From Gonium pectorale (Eukaryota; Chlorophyta; Chlorophyceae; Chlamydomonadales; Volvocaceae): 57,237 bases of DNA. Shown here piece by piece: positions 42,201 to 53,300 of this stretch. Made by a program: the position numbers and the translations under genes. The stretch is taken from assembly GCA_001584585.1 (NCBI GenBank), contig LSYV01000052.1:56812-114048 (forward strand). Direction: 5' to 3'. Position 1 is the first letter of the stretch. Every line of letters begins with the position of its first letter. The notes beneath the pieces were generated by a model, which saw only the letters and a list, made by a program, of their open reading frames with translations, was not told the origin of the DNA and did no database searches.

Positions 42201-45200
42201 GAGCGGCGGCGGCGGCGGCGGGCCCTGGCCACGAGCACGATGAGGAGTGGTTTGATGCGGAGGAGGAGGAGGGGGAGGGGCCGCAGGAAGACCCGGGCGG
42301 CGTGCGTTCCCCGAACACCATCGCCACCGCCGCCGCCGCACCTCTTGGCGGTGACGACGCGGATATGTACGACCCTGACGACGGCGGCGGCGACGACAGC
42401 GCCGCCGCCGCCGCCGCGGCGGCGTCGCTGGAGTGCAACACCAGCGGCTGCTTCGATGTGCTGGGCGACGGGGAGGGACAGGGCCCGGGCTCTCGCTCCG
42501 GCAAAGCGGCGCCGCCGGACGACGCGGGCCCAGCAGCCATCGACCACGGTACGGAAGAGTACGACCAAGCTGGCCCGCCGACGCTGCCGGTCGCAGGTTT
42601 GTACTGGGTAATCGACGAACGATGATGGTTGGTATGGTTGGTGGTTGGCGACTGGCGGTTGGTGGTTGAGGGTCGCCATCCAGGGGTCGGTGGGCGATGA
42701 TTGAGTTTGCTTGCTCGCAACAGCGCGCTGTGTCCTGCGTACCACCGGCAGATCCGCCGGCGGCAGGGGCCGCCGCCGCGACGACTGCCGAAGCGGCGCC
42801 CCCGGAGCCCTGCATGACTCGCTCGCGCACCGCCGCCGCCCCCGCTGCCGGGGCCGACGCCGACTCCGCGGCGGCAGCGGCAGCGGCGGTGGCAGTTGAA
42901 CAGCCGGCGCAGCCGCCGGCCACCCCGCCGTCGCCCGACGGCACCACCAGCAAGCGGCGTCGCCAGCAGGCTACCTCGACCGCCGCCGCGTCGTCGTCGT
43001 CGGGCGCCCCGCTCCTCCGCCGCCTGTCTCTGGACGCGGAGAAAGACGGCCGGCTGCGTACAACGCTGCCGTACCACTCCCTGCGCGACCTGTTGCAGGT
43101 TTGTACGGGACCTGGCGGCAGCGCGTAGGGCCTCGACATGCTCTCATCGCGGTGCACTTTGCCCGGAGTTGGGGCGGTTGAGCTACAGGATGGCGGAGGG
43201 CAGCCGCAACAGCGCCCCTCTCCGAACCCAACGTCATACCACCCTGCTCCCTCTCCGCCCTCTGCCATGAGCGCCACTACGCGCCCACGTAGTGCCCCCA
43301 TCCCCCCGCCTTCCCCTCTGTAACCGCCCTGCCTCCGCTGTCCTCGGCCCCCCCCGCGCCCGCCCCCGACCTCAGGACCGCACTCCGCTGATCGATCAGC
43401 ACCGCCGCAGCGCCGCCGCCCGCCGCCGCGCCGCCGCCCTGGCGGCCGCAGCTGCCGCACCGGGCGCCCCCGCCGGCGTCTCCGGCCCCGTTGCTGACAG
43501 CAGCGGCAGCCCGTGGCTGGCCGCCTGGAGCCGGGTCGCCGGGCCCAGCTCAGGGCGCATGAGAGCCACCCCGGCCGCCGTCGGCGCCGCCACCAACGGC
43601 GGACGTGCAGGCGGCGGCGCCCCGGCGCTTACGCTGCCGACGACGCTGCTGCCGCTGCAGCTGGATGTGGCCCTCGGGCCGGCGGCGCTGCCGGCGGCGG
43701 CCCTGGCGGCGCCGCTTCAGCACGTCTTCTGCTTCATTGCCGGGCGGTCCGGGGGAAGCTACCGTGCTTCCTGGGAGGAGCGGGAGGGGCGGCTGTCCGG
43801 CGCAGCTGGCGGAAGCGGCGCAGCTGGCGCCGTCGCCGTCGCCACGCCTGTGGCGAAGCGCGCAACGCCTAGCAACAGTGCAGCCAGCGGCCAACGGCAG
43901 CAGCAGCAGCAGCCGGCGGCCGCGGCGGCGGCGCCTGCCTCCAGTGGGCCCAGCGCCAGTGCTGGCGGAGCCGTGAGCAGCGGCAGGTCCAGGAGCCAGG
44001 TTACAACGACGGCGGCAGGCGGCGGCGAGGACGACGGCGGCGTCAGCTCCGTCGCTGGCGCCGACACTGACGCTGCGGGCAGCCAGCACGTGGATCCAGA
44101 TCTGGATGATTTGGATCTGGAGCATGTCGCACATTCCCTGGATGTGGTGGAGCCGGGCGCGGGGCTGGACGTCCCGGCGCTGCTCAGCCTCGGGCCCAGC
44201 GAGCCGGGCTCGCAGCTTCCGGGCGAGCCCGCAGCAGGGGAGAGCGGGGGCGAGGAGGAGGACGGGGACGAGGACGAGGACGAGGGGGAGCGGCAGCAGC
44301 GGGAGCGGGAGGAGCTGGAGGGTGAGGAGGTGGACGACGACGGCGAACCCACGTCGTCGGAGCAAGGTGCGTTCTGGTGGGCCATGCGATTCGAGCGCAT
44401 TGCTAGATGTTAGTGGCGTCCCCATGCCCGCCCGCTGGCAGAGGTGGGGCCCTGCCTCGGCAAAAGCAGACGGTACGCGTAGGCCGTACACCCAGCCACT
44501 TCGCTTGGGCTTACGGCAGCCGCCCCGTCTGGCCGCACCCGCCTGGCCCGCCTCGCTGCCGGTGCTGCAGGCGGCCCCGGGCGGCGAGCGGCCGCCGCTG
44601 ACGGTTTCACGGCCCGCACGCGCGGCGTACTGCGGCAGCTGCAGGTGCGTGAGCGTGAGCGTGTGTGTGTTATGTATGCGCAACGGTATGCTCAAAACAG
44701 TTTTATAAGTGACAAAATAGTAATATAAAGGACAAAACAACCGTGCGTGTGTTTATGTATGTGTGTGCTACGTATGCGTGAGTGGTGGTGGGGAGGGGCT
44801 AGAGCCGCAGCATCGGGAGGCTTCCCGGTAGAGCTAATCTCATTCGGCGGTGGACCCCTTCCCCCTTCCCCCGGTACCGTATGCACCGAGGCTGGTCACA
44901 CTGTTGGGCGGGTGGTGATGCTCGCAAAAGCCCACATGCACTTACCTACACATAGGGCACTCGTATCCCACCAGCTGTATATTGCACTGGTACTTCTGGA
45001 CCGCGTAACAGGCGCTGGCCCTGACGGCGCGCAAGGCGCAGCAGCAGCAGCAGCAGCAGCAGGAGTTACACAGCGGTGCCGGCGGCGGCGGCGCCACCGC
45101 CGGCGGCGGCGCGCCCGCCAGCAAGCGGCGGCGCATGGACACGCCCGCCTCTGCAGCGGCGGCGGAGGGCGACGAGGCGGGCCCCCTTCAGGTGCGCAGA

Positions 45201-46036
45201 ACATACCTCCCCCCTCAGAGATACTCAGTACGTAGGCTCGTGTGCCTTGAGGCGCGCCGCGGTGAACCGTGGCGTGTAGGAGGGTGAGGTCCGTAGGCTG
45301 CCGGCCCGCCGCCTCCACCGTTCAATCATCCCCCCCCCCTCCTCAGCCCGTTCCAACATAGCCTGTGTCCTCGAATGCCACAAAGGAACGGCCGTGCCGC
45401 TCGCAGGTGACCAGCGCGACGGAGCTGCTGGTGCAGGTGGCGGACATGGCGGACCCCGCCTCCGCCGCCAAGCGCCGCGCCTCAACCGCCGCCACATTAT
45501 CGGCCGCCGCGACCGTCGGCTCAACCGCAACCGCCGCCATCGACCCACTGGCGGGCCGCGTGAGCCGCATGGCAGCTGCTCGAACATTCTACGACCTGCT
45601 CGTCCTGAGCAACCGTGGGTACATCCAGCTCCACGTGGCGACCCATGGGTCAGCTGGGTCGCCGTACAGCGACGGCGGCGGCATGAGCGGCAACCTCGCC
45701 GCGGCGACGCCCGGCCCCTCCACAGCAGTTACGGGCGTCAGCGGCGACGCCAGTGGCTTTCGTACACCCGGTACGGCATATGGTGCGGCGTTGGCGTACG
45801 GCGGTGGCGTGGAGGGTGAGCTGCTTGTGGTTGCCCGGCCGCGCCTGGAGGAGGACGGAGCGGATGGTCCCTCGGCTGAGCCGGCAGTGGCCGCTGCGGC
45901 GGCGGCAGCAGCCGCGGGGGAGCGGAAGCAGGCGGTACAGGCGGCAGTGGCGTCGGCGACGCCCAGTGCAGGAGTTGGCAGCCGCCGTCGGCGCTCGGAG
46001 GCCGAGGGGAGGCGCGCAACGGTGCCTAGCAGGTAG
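36786..46036 (+). CDS. RAD21: cohesin alpha-kleisin subunit RAD21/SCC1, 14 exons
   Basis: Kleisin that closes the SMC1-SMC3 ring in sister-chromatid cohesion and is cut by separase at anaphase. Exons: 36786-36830, 37686-37826, 38451-38570, 38790-38912, 39500-39680, 40147-40214, 40590-40823, 41186-41238, 41848-42596, 42752-43098, 43376-44366, 44571-44644, 45012-45191, 45407-46036; about 1311 residues, much longer than human RAD21 (631). The N-terminal SMC3-binding domain (1-125) shows MFYAAQLVSADGPLK, VLWVAATLDRQL, LRLSGQLLLGVCRIYSRKVS and YLLQDCERALLTL. The C-terminal winged helix is recognisable as FTARTRGVLRQLQALALT, TELLVQVA, MAAARTFYDLLVLSNRG and SPYSD, but is split by insertions. The centre is acidic and rich in Ala, Gly and Gln. 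Exon boundaries in the low-complexity centre (exons 5-11) are less certain than the ends. REC8 is the main alternative; IYSRKVSYLLQDC and the tail favour RAD21. Confidence 0.85.
36880..36931. repeat. G-rich hexamer array in RAD21 intron 1
   Basis: Imperfect GGGGTC/GGGGCC repeats. Many runs of four G on the plus strand could form a G-quadruplex in the nascent RNA or the non-template strand. Confidence 0.7.
39075..39240. repeat. CT-rich microsatellite in RAD21 intron 4
   Basis: About 165 nt made almost only of CTCTCT, CTGTCT and CTCTGTCCCT units, strongly pyrimidine-biased on the plus strand, upstream of the exon 5 acceptor. Confidence 0.85.
40281..40300. other. 20-N assembly gap
   Basis: Twenty N bases in RAD21 intron 6 (40215-40589), flanked by G-rich sequence. 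True length is unknown. Confidence 0.98.
41651..41708. repeat. 23-bp tandem repeat in RAD21 intron 8
   Basis: Two exact copies of a 23-nt unit starting CCCCCGGGTGCCCTTGTTCA (41651-41673, 41674-41696) and a 12-nt partial third copy. A (GATGGC)n run lies just upstream at about 41514-41545. Confidence 0.85.
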
Positions 46037-47399
46037 TCACCCTCCGTACACCTGGTGCCGCATCGTGTGAAGAAAGGTGGCCTGAGGGGGTGGCGAGGCA
46101 GAGCGGCAGGGCGTGGGAGGTCGTCCTTCTGTTCTGGGTTGCTGCCTGTACACTTGCTGACGTGTGCTCCGCGTGGTGCTGCGCTGACCGCTGCGTGGCT
46201 GACGGTCTTTGAGGCATTCGCCCGTCGGTAGTGTGAATGCGCCATTGTTGGCGTAGGCTCCTCGCGATGTGCCTGAGCAGTCTGATGCCGTGCGGCTGTG
46301 CTGAGATGCACATAGTCTCCATTGCTCTGCAAAAGAGGCGGTGGAATAAATGCACCCCGCGGCGCGTCACGTGTACGGCACGAGTCGTCCAAGGAGGCTG
46401 TCTTGGGGATGCGGCGCAGTCGCGCGTATTCCAAGGATTTCGGGCAAACATGCTCTGCGTTTGCAGTATGCTCACCTGACGGCATACGAGGATGGCCTGG
46501 TTCACGCTGCGTCTGCCGAAGCTGTAAACGGCAGCGCCCGCTCCATTCGTGCTCCTCGCAGTGACGGCAGTGGATCGCCGGGTCGCATCGACCCACACAC
46601 GGTGGCGCGGGAGCTTGCATTTCGGCAGGCTAGCAAGGGGGTTCGGGGATGTTGCGATGCGACCCTTCATTGCGCATGACCAAGCTAATTGTGCAAATAC
46701 CGCGTCTCGTACCGCGTCAGGACACCTCACCAGGAAGTGCCGTACCGTCTGACCGTACGACCACGACTGATGTCGCGATTGCAAGCAACGGCACCCCTGC
46801 ACTCAGCATTCCTGAACAACCTTGCCTCGGGCTGCCGCAGCTCCATGTGTCCCAGCGTCTATACGCAGGAAAAGGGTCGAGCCTCCTTTCCTGGCACCAC
46901 TTGCCGCGACCCCTCGACCAAGAGGCACGTTCCATACCAAATCGTAGGTGCCAAAGACGTACCGTCGTCTCGCACAGCGACAGGACAGAAAGCACCGTAC
47001 TGATTGACAAGCCAGTATCCTACCCTGATGGCCCTGATCACAAGCAACGGCACGGCACAGTAGTAGATAGTCGACCGCCGATGGACCGGTGGATCGTGCA
47101 GGGGCAGATGGCCACACGGTCGGGAAGCTGGGGCGGGTACGGCAGCAGTGCGGTGTTCCAGTACGTGTCGGCGTGTGTCGGTGGTCCGACATACGTCACA
47201 GCCGTATCATCCGCGCCCACTCATCGAGATACCGAGCCCATTTTTGGGCTAGAGATACGGTGGTTACTCAAGCATGTCCAGCAAGGCAAACACAGCAGGG
47301 TGCACGCTACGCTAGCCGGCAGGCGGCGGGCCCTTTGACTCTTTGCCTGGAAACGTACATAGCATTTTTTTTTGCTGAAATTGATAGCTGCTGGCTTGC
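46037..47399. other. intergenic region between RAD21 and the TIR/discoidin gene
   Basis: The first 490 nt are probably the RAD21 3' UTR, to the TGTAA at 46523-46527. The rest should be the promoter of the next gene. It contains many short direct and inverted repeats of the CCGTACGG/GTACGGCAC type. No gene is supported; a weak minus-strand resemblance to a retroelement zinc knuckle is discussed under rejected items. Confidence 0.4.
46523..46527 (+). terminator. candidate TGTAA polyadenylation signal for RAD21
   Basis: TGTAA lies 487 nt after the RAD21 stop codon. Confidence 0.45.
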
Positions 47400-50300
47400 A
47401 TGGGTTGTGGAACATCATCTGCTGTGTCAGCTAGATGTTCCGTTGAACAAGCTGGCCCTCCGAAATCACAGCGGGCGTCCGACCAGCTTGACGTAGAAAT
47501 CAAGAATGGATCATCAGAATACGTTACAGAGTTGCTGAACGAGCGGAAGTGGAAGATTCTCATGGAATGGTGTGGTTGGCACGAGAAGGACCAGTTCAGC
47601 TTTGTGCAGCCAAGCATTGCGGAAATCCTTGGGGTCTCCGGAAGAAGCAAGCTTGGCGGGCACGACCGCCCACACGAGTACCAGGTATCCAAACGCCGAT
47701 ACTCGACGTCCCTGCGGAGGGACACGTTTCCCTTCAGGGGCAGACCAAGGTTCATAGCTGAAACTGATACGGGGGGGAGGAACATCATCCATGCACCGCT
47801 CCTGGGTCGTTGCCATGTCGACAAGCATGTGCATGGCGACTGTACGACCTCTCCCCGCTCCACGTACACGCTCCACGCTTCTTTTTTCACGTACATCCTC
47901 AGGTGGCTGTTAGCTTTCCGGGCGCCGAGTTTGTCAAGGGCGACCACGGCCACTGCAGCAACCTCACGGACGCATCCGGGAGGCTGATCGCCACGAACGG
48001 CGCGGAGATGGCTGAGGCGGTGCGGGAATGGCTCGTGGAAGACTGGCTCGGAGGGGACATGCGCAGAGGTGAGGCGTGTGCGGAAGGCACGTGTGCGCTC
48101 GCCCTTGTAGCTGCAGCACGAGCGGGGCGTGGCGGCGCGGTGCACTTTTGGTTGATACACGCGGCTACTGCCGGTACGACAACGTCCAAGACGGCGTCTA
48201 CGTGTGGACCAAGCAATCCCACCCCAGCTGTGACACTCATGTGCCCACCTGCTGCCCAGGCCTGACGCACATATTCATCGACAAGCTGAACCTGCAGTAC
48301 TGCGCGGGCAGCGTGCGGGCCGTCAACTTCGGGCGCGGCAACCCCAACGCCTACGCGGTGCTCAACGAGAACTGGGCCATCTATCTGCGGGTGCGCATGT
48401 GCTGGCTACCCTGGCTCAAGGCTGGGCCGTGCACGCGCTCGTTCGCCTCATAGAGCTATGGCTCGTCCGTACCGATTCGTCCGTCCGATTACCAAGCGTG
48501 TGTTTGTTTCGCGAATGCATGCGCGCAGGAGGCCTTCCTGGAGGCTCGCGTGGTGGTCTTCCTGCTCAACCAGGACTGGCTGGACTCCATTCCCTGCAAC
48601 CAGGAGTTCGAGGGCCTCATCCGCCGCAAGAGCACCTACGCGTGAGCAAGCAAGCCTTCCACACAGACCCACCCACACGCTCGTGTACGCGGGGTTGATC
48701 TGACAAATTCAGTTCTAGCACATACATCTGGCATGCCATGCCTGCCTATGTGCCTGCTCCGTGACCACTCACGGTGCCGTACTGCACGTACCGTACTGCA
48801 GTACGGATGGCCTGCCGCGCGCCGTCGTGTTCGTGGACATCACGGACCCGGACTACAAGGGCCGCCTGCTGCCAGAGTACTTTGCCAACATGCGCCGGCA
48901 GGCGGCCCGGCACTTCGACGTTCACAACATCACCTTCAACGAGGCGCTCACGCCGGAGCAGAAGCTGCAGGCACGTGGGATCGCGTGCGTGCGTGTTGTG
49001 CCTGTTTGCGCGGGTGCCGAGGGGCGCATGGGTGAAATCTTGATGATAAGGACGCCCAGCTTCGCACCTGCGTGCAATTTGACTTTCTGTGTTGAAAAGG
49101 AACAACGCATACGACGAGCGTGACTTTCTGTGTGTATACATTGAGGAGATGGTCCGGCATGGTGGGATCGCGTGTGTGCCTGTATGTGGGGGTATGGGGG
49201 GTGCATGGGTGTAGATGTGACGAGGCCAGGTCGGCGCGATGGCATACAGAACGCGCTGTCCATGCATACGGACTTGATGCTGTGCTTGTCAGGATTTGCC
49301 TTCGACGACGGGCGCGTCTGTACGATATCCGTATTGTCGATCAGGTGCCCAGCCACGCACTACCACCGTCGTACCGTATCGTACGTCGATTGGGCGGGCG
49401 CCCACCCACCAGGTTACACCAGGAAACACCTGCAGCCATGCAGCGTGCACAGGCTTGCTTGTACGGGCACGTCTGCGCAGCAGGCACGAGTTGCTTCAGT
49501 TTCTGTGTGAGACGAAGCCAGCAAGCAGAGCAGCAAAACGTGTGCATGCCATCACAGTGTGCGAAGATGCCGCCTTGACCTGTCCAAATGCACTTGTCCC
49601 TGAAAGCTCCTTACTTTGACGGCTGATTGAGCAGTTGGTGATTGGTGGTTGTTTGCTTGACGCTTGACAATTTGCGGCGCCCCGCAGTCGAGGAGTGCCC
49701 TGGTGGACCTGGTGCGGCGGTACGGCACCGCCCACGAAGCCTCACAGCATGGTGAGCCGCCCGCAAGGGGTACGTCCATGTACACAGGAAACGGCTGGGT
49801 TGTTGTGTTGCAGATGGAGTCATCATGGCCTGGCAGCGCGCCATACGTGTACAACTGTGTGCACGTAGTCGGTTGTACATGACGCAGTGGGTGATCGATC
49901 CTTGGCAGGCAATCGATCAGGCAGACGGACGCGCTGAGTTGCCACCCAGCCGCTCCCAGCCGCTGCACGTACGCTTGCGTACGTGCGCGCGCGCGTGCGT
50001 AGCGCAAGGCGCGAAACCGGTATTGGCCCCACCTACCCGCTGCAGAGCTGCAGGACATGGCGGCGCAGACGGTGCAGTGGCGCAACTGGATCTACTTTGG
50101 CTGCCTGGAGGGCACCAACGGCTGGCAGGAGCTGGTGGATGTGCAGGTGCGCGGCGCGGGTGGGCGCTGGTCAGGGTTGGGGACATAGCTGGCTGCGAAG
50201 ATGCAGGGCCTGGGCCGCATGCCCTGCATGATGCTTTCTCCGTAACGCCTCGCTCCCAAACGCGCAGGACTACGACTGGCGGAAAGCCATTGAGGAGTCC

Positions 50301-53300
50301 GGGGACGCCCGCTGGCCGCGCCCCACCTTCCAGGCCGCCAGGCAGGGAGTGCTGAGCAGGAGGTAAGCCGCGGCTACCTCCTGCAGCCATGCAGCATGTG
50401 CAGTACGACACACAACGACCCCACACTGTATGTGCCGTACCATCCTCGCCACACCGTTAACCACGGACACACGCATAATGCTCAAATCCAGGTTCCGGCT
50501 GCGGGTCACCCGCCTGGGCGACGGCCGCTTTGGCGAGATCCAGCTGATCGGCTGGGAGCTGTTCGACGCCACCACGGGGCAGAACATCGTGCGCCCCGGC
50601 AACGGCTTCATCCGCGCGCCCGGGGGCCTCAATCCGGCGTCCATGGCGATGATCGATGTGAAGAAGGGCGCTTGGTGCCACAAATGCGGCACGCGGTGCG
50701 TAGAATACAGAAAGCGTGCGTGGTTGCCATCGGCGTGCCGTCGTCGGCGTGCGCTGGGATGTGGGGAATGCGTGCATGCGTGCGTGACAGGTGCCGTGCG
50801 CGTGTGGATGGCCGCCCTCGCCGGGGAGGTGGTTGTTGACGGCACGTTAGACTGCAGGCTGCTGCGTCCTGTGCCTTGCACGTTTGCAGCTATCTCTCTC
50901 TCTCTCCGCGTAGCTGTCACGTGTGTCAGCGGCGCCTGCACCCCAGAGTATTTGCCGCCACTTGTTCGTTGGTTGCCGCCGTTGTCAGTTTGCGTCTGCC
51001 CAGCGTACAGCTTGGTTGCTGTCTCCGAGCACCAACAAAGCGCGCCTTGGGTCCAGTCAACGGCGCCCATCCTCCATGTTGCCCCCCTACGCTTCAGGCA
51101 GTATACGTGGCTGGAGTGGCTGGTGCCCGACGACCAGCCGCCCGTGGCCGTGAGCGCCATGCGCCTCAGCCAGCACCCGCTGACGGACGCGGTGGAGTGG
51201 AACGACGGGCAGTGTCCGCTGGACTTCACGCTCGAGTGCATGCCGGCAGACGTGTGGCCGCGCCACGGACCCGACTTCGTACGGCAGTACGAGCGCCCCA
51301 TGACGGCCGACGACGTGACCAACCTAGCCGGTCGGTGCGCGTACGTGTGCAAGAGCAAGCGTGTGAACCGCATTGCTTGCAGGGGTTCAGGGTGTCCGCC
51401 TCGTGAGGTGGCTGACGCCGCTCGCGCGGCGCCGGCTATTAGCCTGGATCCAACGGTGGCTGGATCCGCTGATGCCCAGACCATAACCAGCGTGGCGGGC
51501 GCAGGCCGTCCGTGGCAAGCCGTGCGTGTGCGTGTGCCGTCACGAGAACCTCGCTCCGTGCGCCAGTGCGCGAGTGCGCCAGTGCGCCTGCCGCCGCACG
51601 CGCTTACATGCGCGCGGCACTCCTATCTGCCGTGCCTCCCGCCTGTTTGTCCACGTACATATCAATAAACAACTAAACCTGCACCGCAGGCGACCGGGCT
51701 CCCCGCTGGGTGCAGCTCCACTCGGTGGCCGACGCATCACCCCGAGGCCCAGAAGGCCAAGCCGTCGTGGGGTCAGCGCCCGCCGACGGCGCCGGGTGGA
51801 CCGAGTACCAGGTCGATGCACCCCAGTGTGGTGGGGGCGAGGGCGCCAGTGCCGCCGCGCCCGCCTGCACCGCCTTCCGGCTGCGGTTCCTCGGAGTCCG
51901 GGACGCCGACACGGCTGAGGACATTGTGGTTCCCGGCCTTCGGTTCCAGGTGAGGCGAGGCGGCCTCGGCGCCTGACTGCATCCTCAATGGGTGGCGGGA
52001 GAGGCCAAGGATGGGGGACCGCCTGCAGGCCACCGTGGACCGCAGCCCGCCTGCCGCGGTGTGTGTTGAAAAGGATAACGCATACGACGAGCATAAGCGC
52101 GAAAGTGATGGCGTTGTTGTAGGACCCAGCTCCAGAGGCAGTCGAAGGGGTGATGTCCCTGCATGTTAGTTCGGCGGTGATCAGCACCGTAGCCCCCGAT
52201 GGGGCCCAGAATTCTCTTTGGGATGACCCGGTGACGCGGGGTGTGTGTGTGCGCGGCTCAAAGCCGAGCGCCCTTGTGTATTGCCGCACGGCCCGCACGC
52301 GTAGTGTGTGGTGTGCGACCAAGCTCGTGTGGCGGACCTCACGCGCGGCAACCTCCACCGCCGCCGGCAGAGCCTCCAGCTCCACATCCTCATCGCCTCT
52401 CACCACGCCACTCTTGCTCGCCTAGTCCGTCCCTTGCTTCATGTCCCTTCGCCTCCCCGGCCTGGCCCCTTCTGCGTGGAACCCCAACTGCCAACATGAC
52501 AACCGTGCCGCGCAGGTGACGCCCGCCAGCGAGCTGCGCCCAATACTCGGCGGCGCCTGCAGCGGCAGCGGGGGCGACCTGGCGGGCGAGCGCTGCGGCC
52601 CGGCAGCGGCCTTCGACGGCAATCCGTTCACGCGCTGGGTGGACACATCGGCCGGCGGCATCGGAAACACCGCCGTGTGGGAGTACCACCACACGGGCGA
52701 GGTGACAGTGCTGGAGTACGCAATCACGTCGCAGGTGTGTCGTTTGTTGTTTGGGGTTCGCATGTCGCAGGTTTTCTCCGTGTCACAGGTTTAGACGTCC
52801 ACGGCCTCAGCCGCTCGGAGTGCCCGTATTTGCAGCACGGGGCGGGGTAATGGTGGGCGGACCCGTGTGCTTGGGTAGCTAGGGCGCCCCCACCCTCGTG
52901 CCGGGCGCGGGCCCGTGCGCGGAACCTATCATAGCATTCAGCAGGCGTCCGCTACGCCGCCAGACAGACGAGTTACGGTCGTTGCCGGTGGCGCTCGCGC
53001 AGATCGGGACGTTCGGAGTCCTGGACGGCCTGCATGGGGCGCCGCGCGACTGGGTGCTGTACACATGTACGGCAGTGGTAAATGGCGAGCGACACGTTGC
53101 GCAGGAAGGAGGTGAGCCGTCAAGGCGGGCGCATGATCACGATCCGGACACATGCCGGCAGTGTCAATTTTGGAGCCATTGGAGCCAAGCAGCTGATCCA
53201 GTCTACGGGGTCCGCACGTCGATACATTATATGTGCCAGGGATGAAGACCGTGTCGCTTTCGCCCTTGTCGCCGACAGGTCCGTGGGTGGAGGTGGACCG

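Noticed and set aside
41199..42611. Long plus-strand frames with Arg-rich translations over RAD21 exon 9.
   Set aside because: These are shifted-frame readings of the GCG/GGC-rich RAD21 coding sequence.
36786..46036. REC8 (meiotic kleisin) identity for the cohesin gene.
   Set aside because: The N-terminal IYSRKVSYLLQDC segment and the C-terminal pieces follow RAD21 more closely; a phylogeny would be needed for certainty.
46026..46802. Minus-strand frame with a TVRHFLVRCPDAVRD segment, like the zinc-knuckle end of non-LTR reverse transcriptases.
   Set aside because: The preceding Cys pair of the knuckle is missing, no reverse-transcriptase motifs are seen upstream on the same strand, and half of the stretch is better explained as the RAD21 3' UTR.
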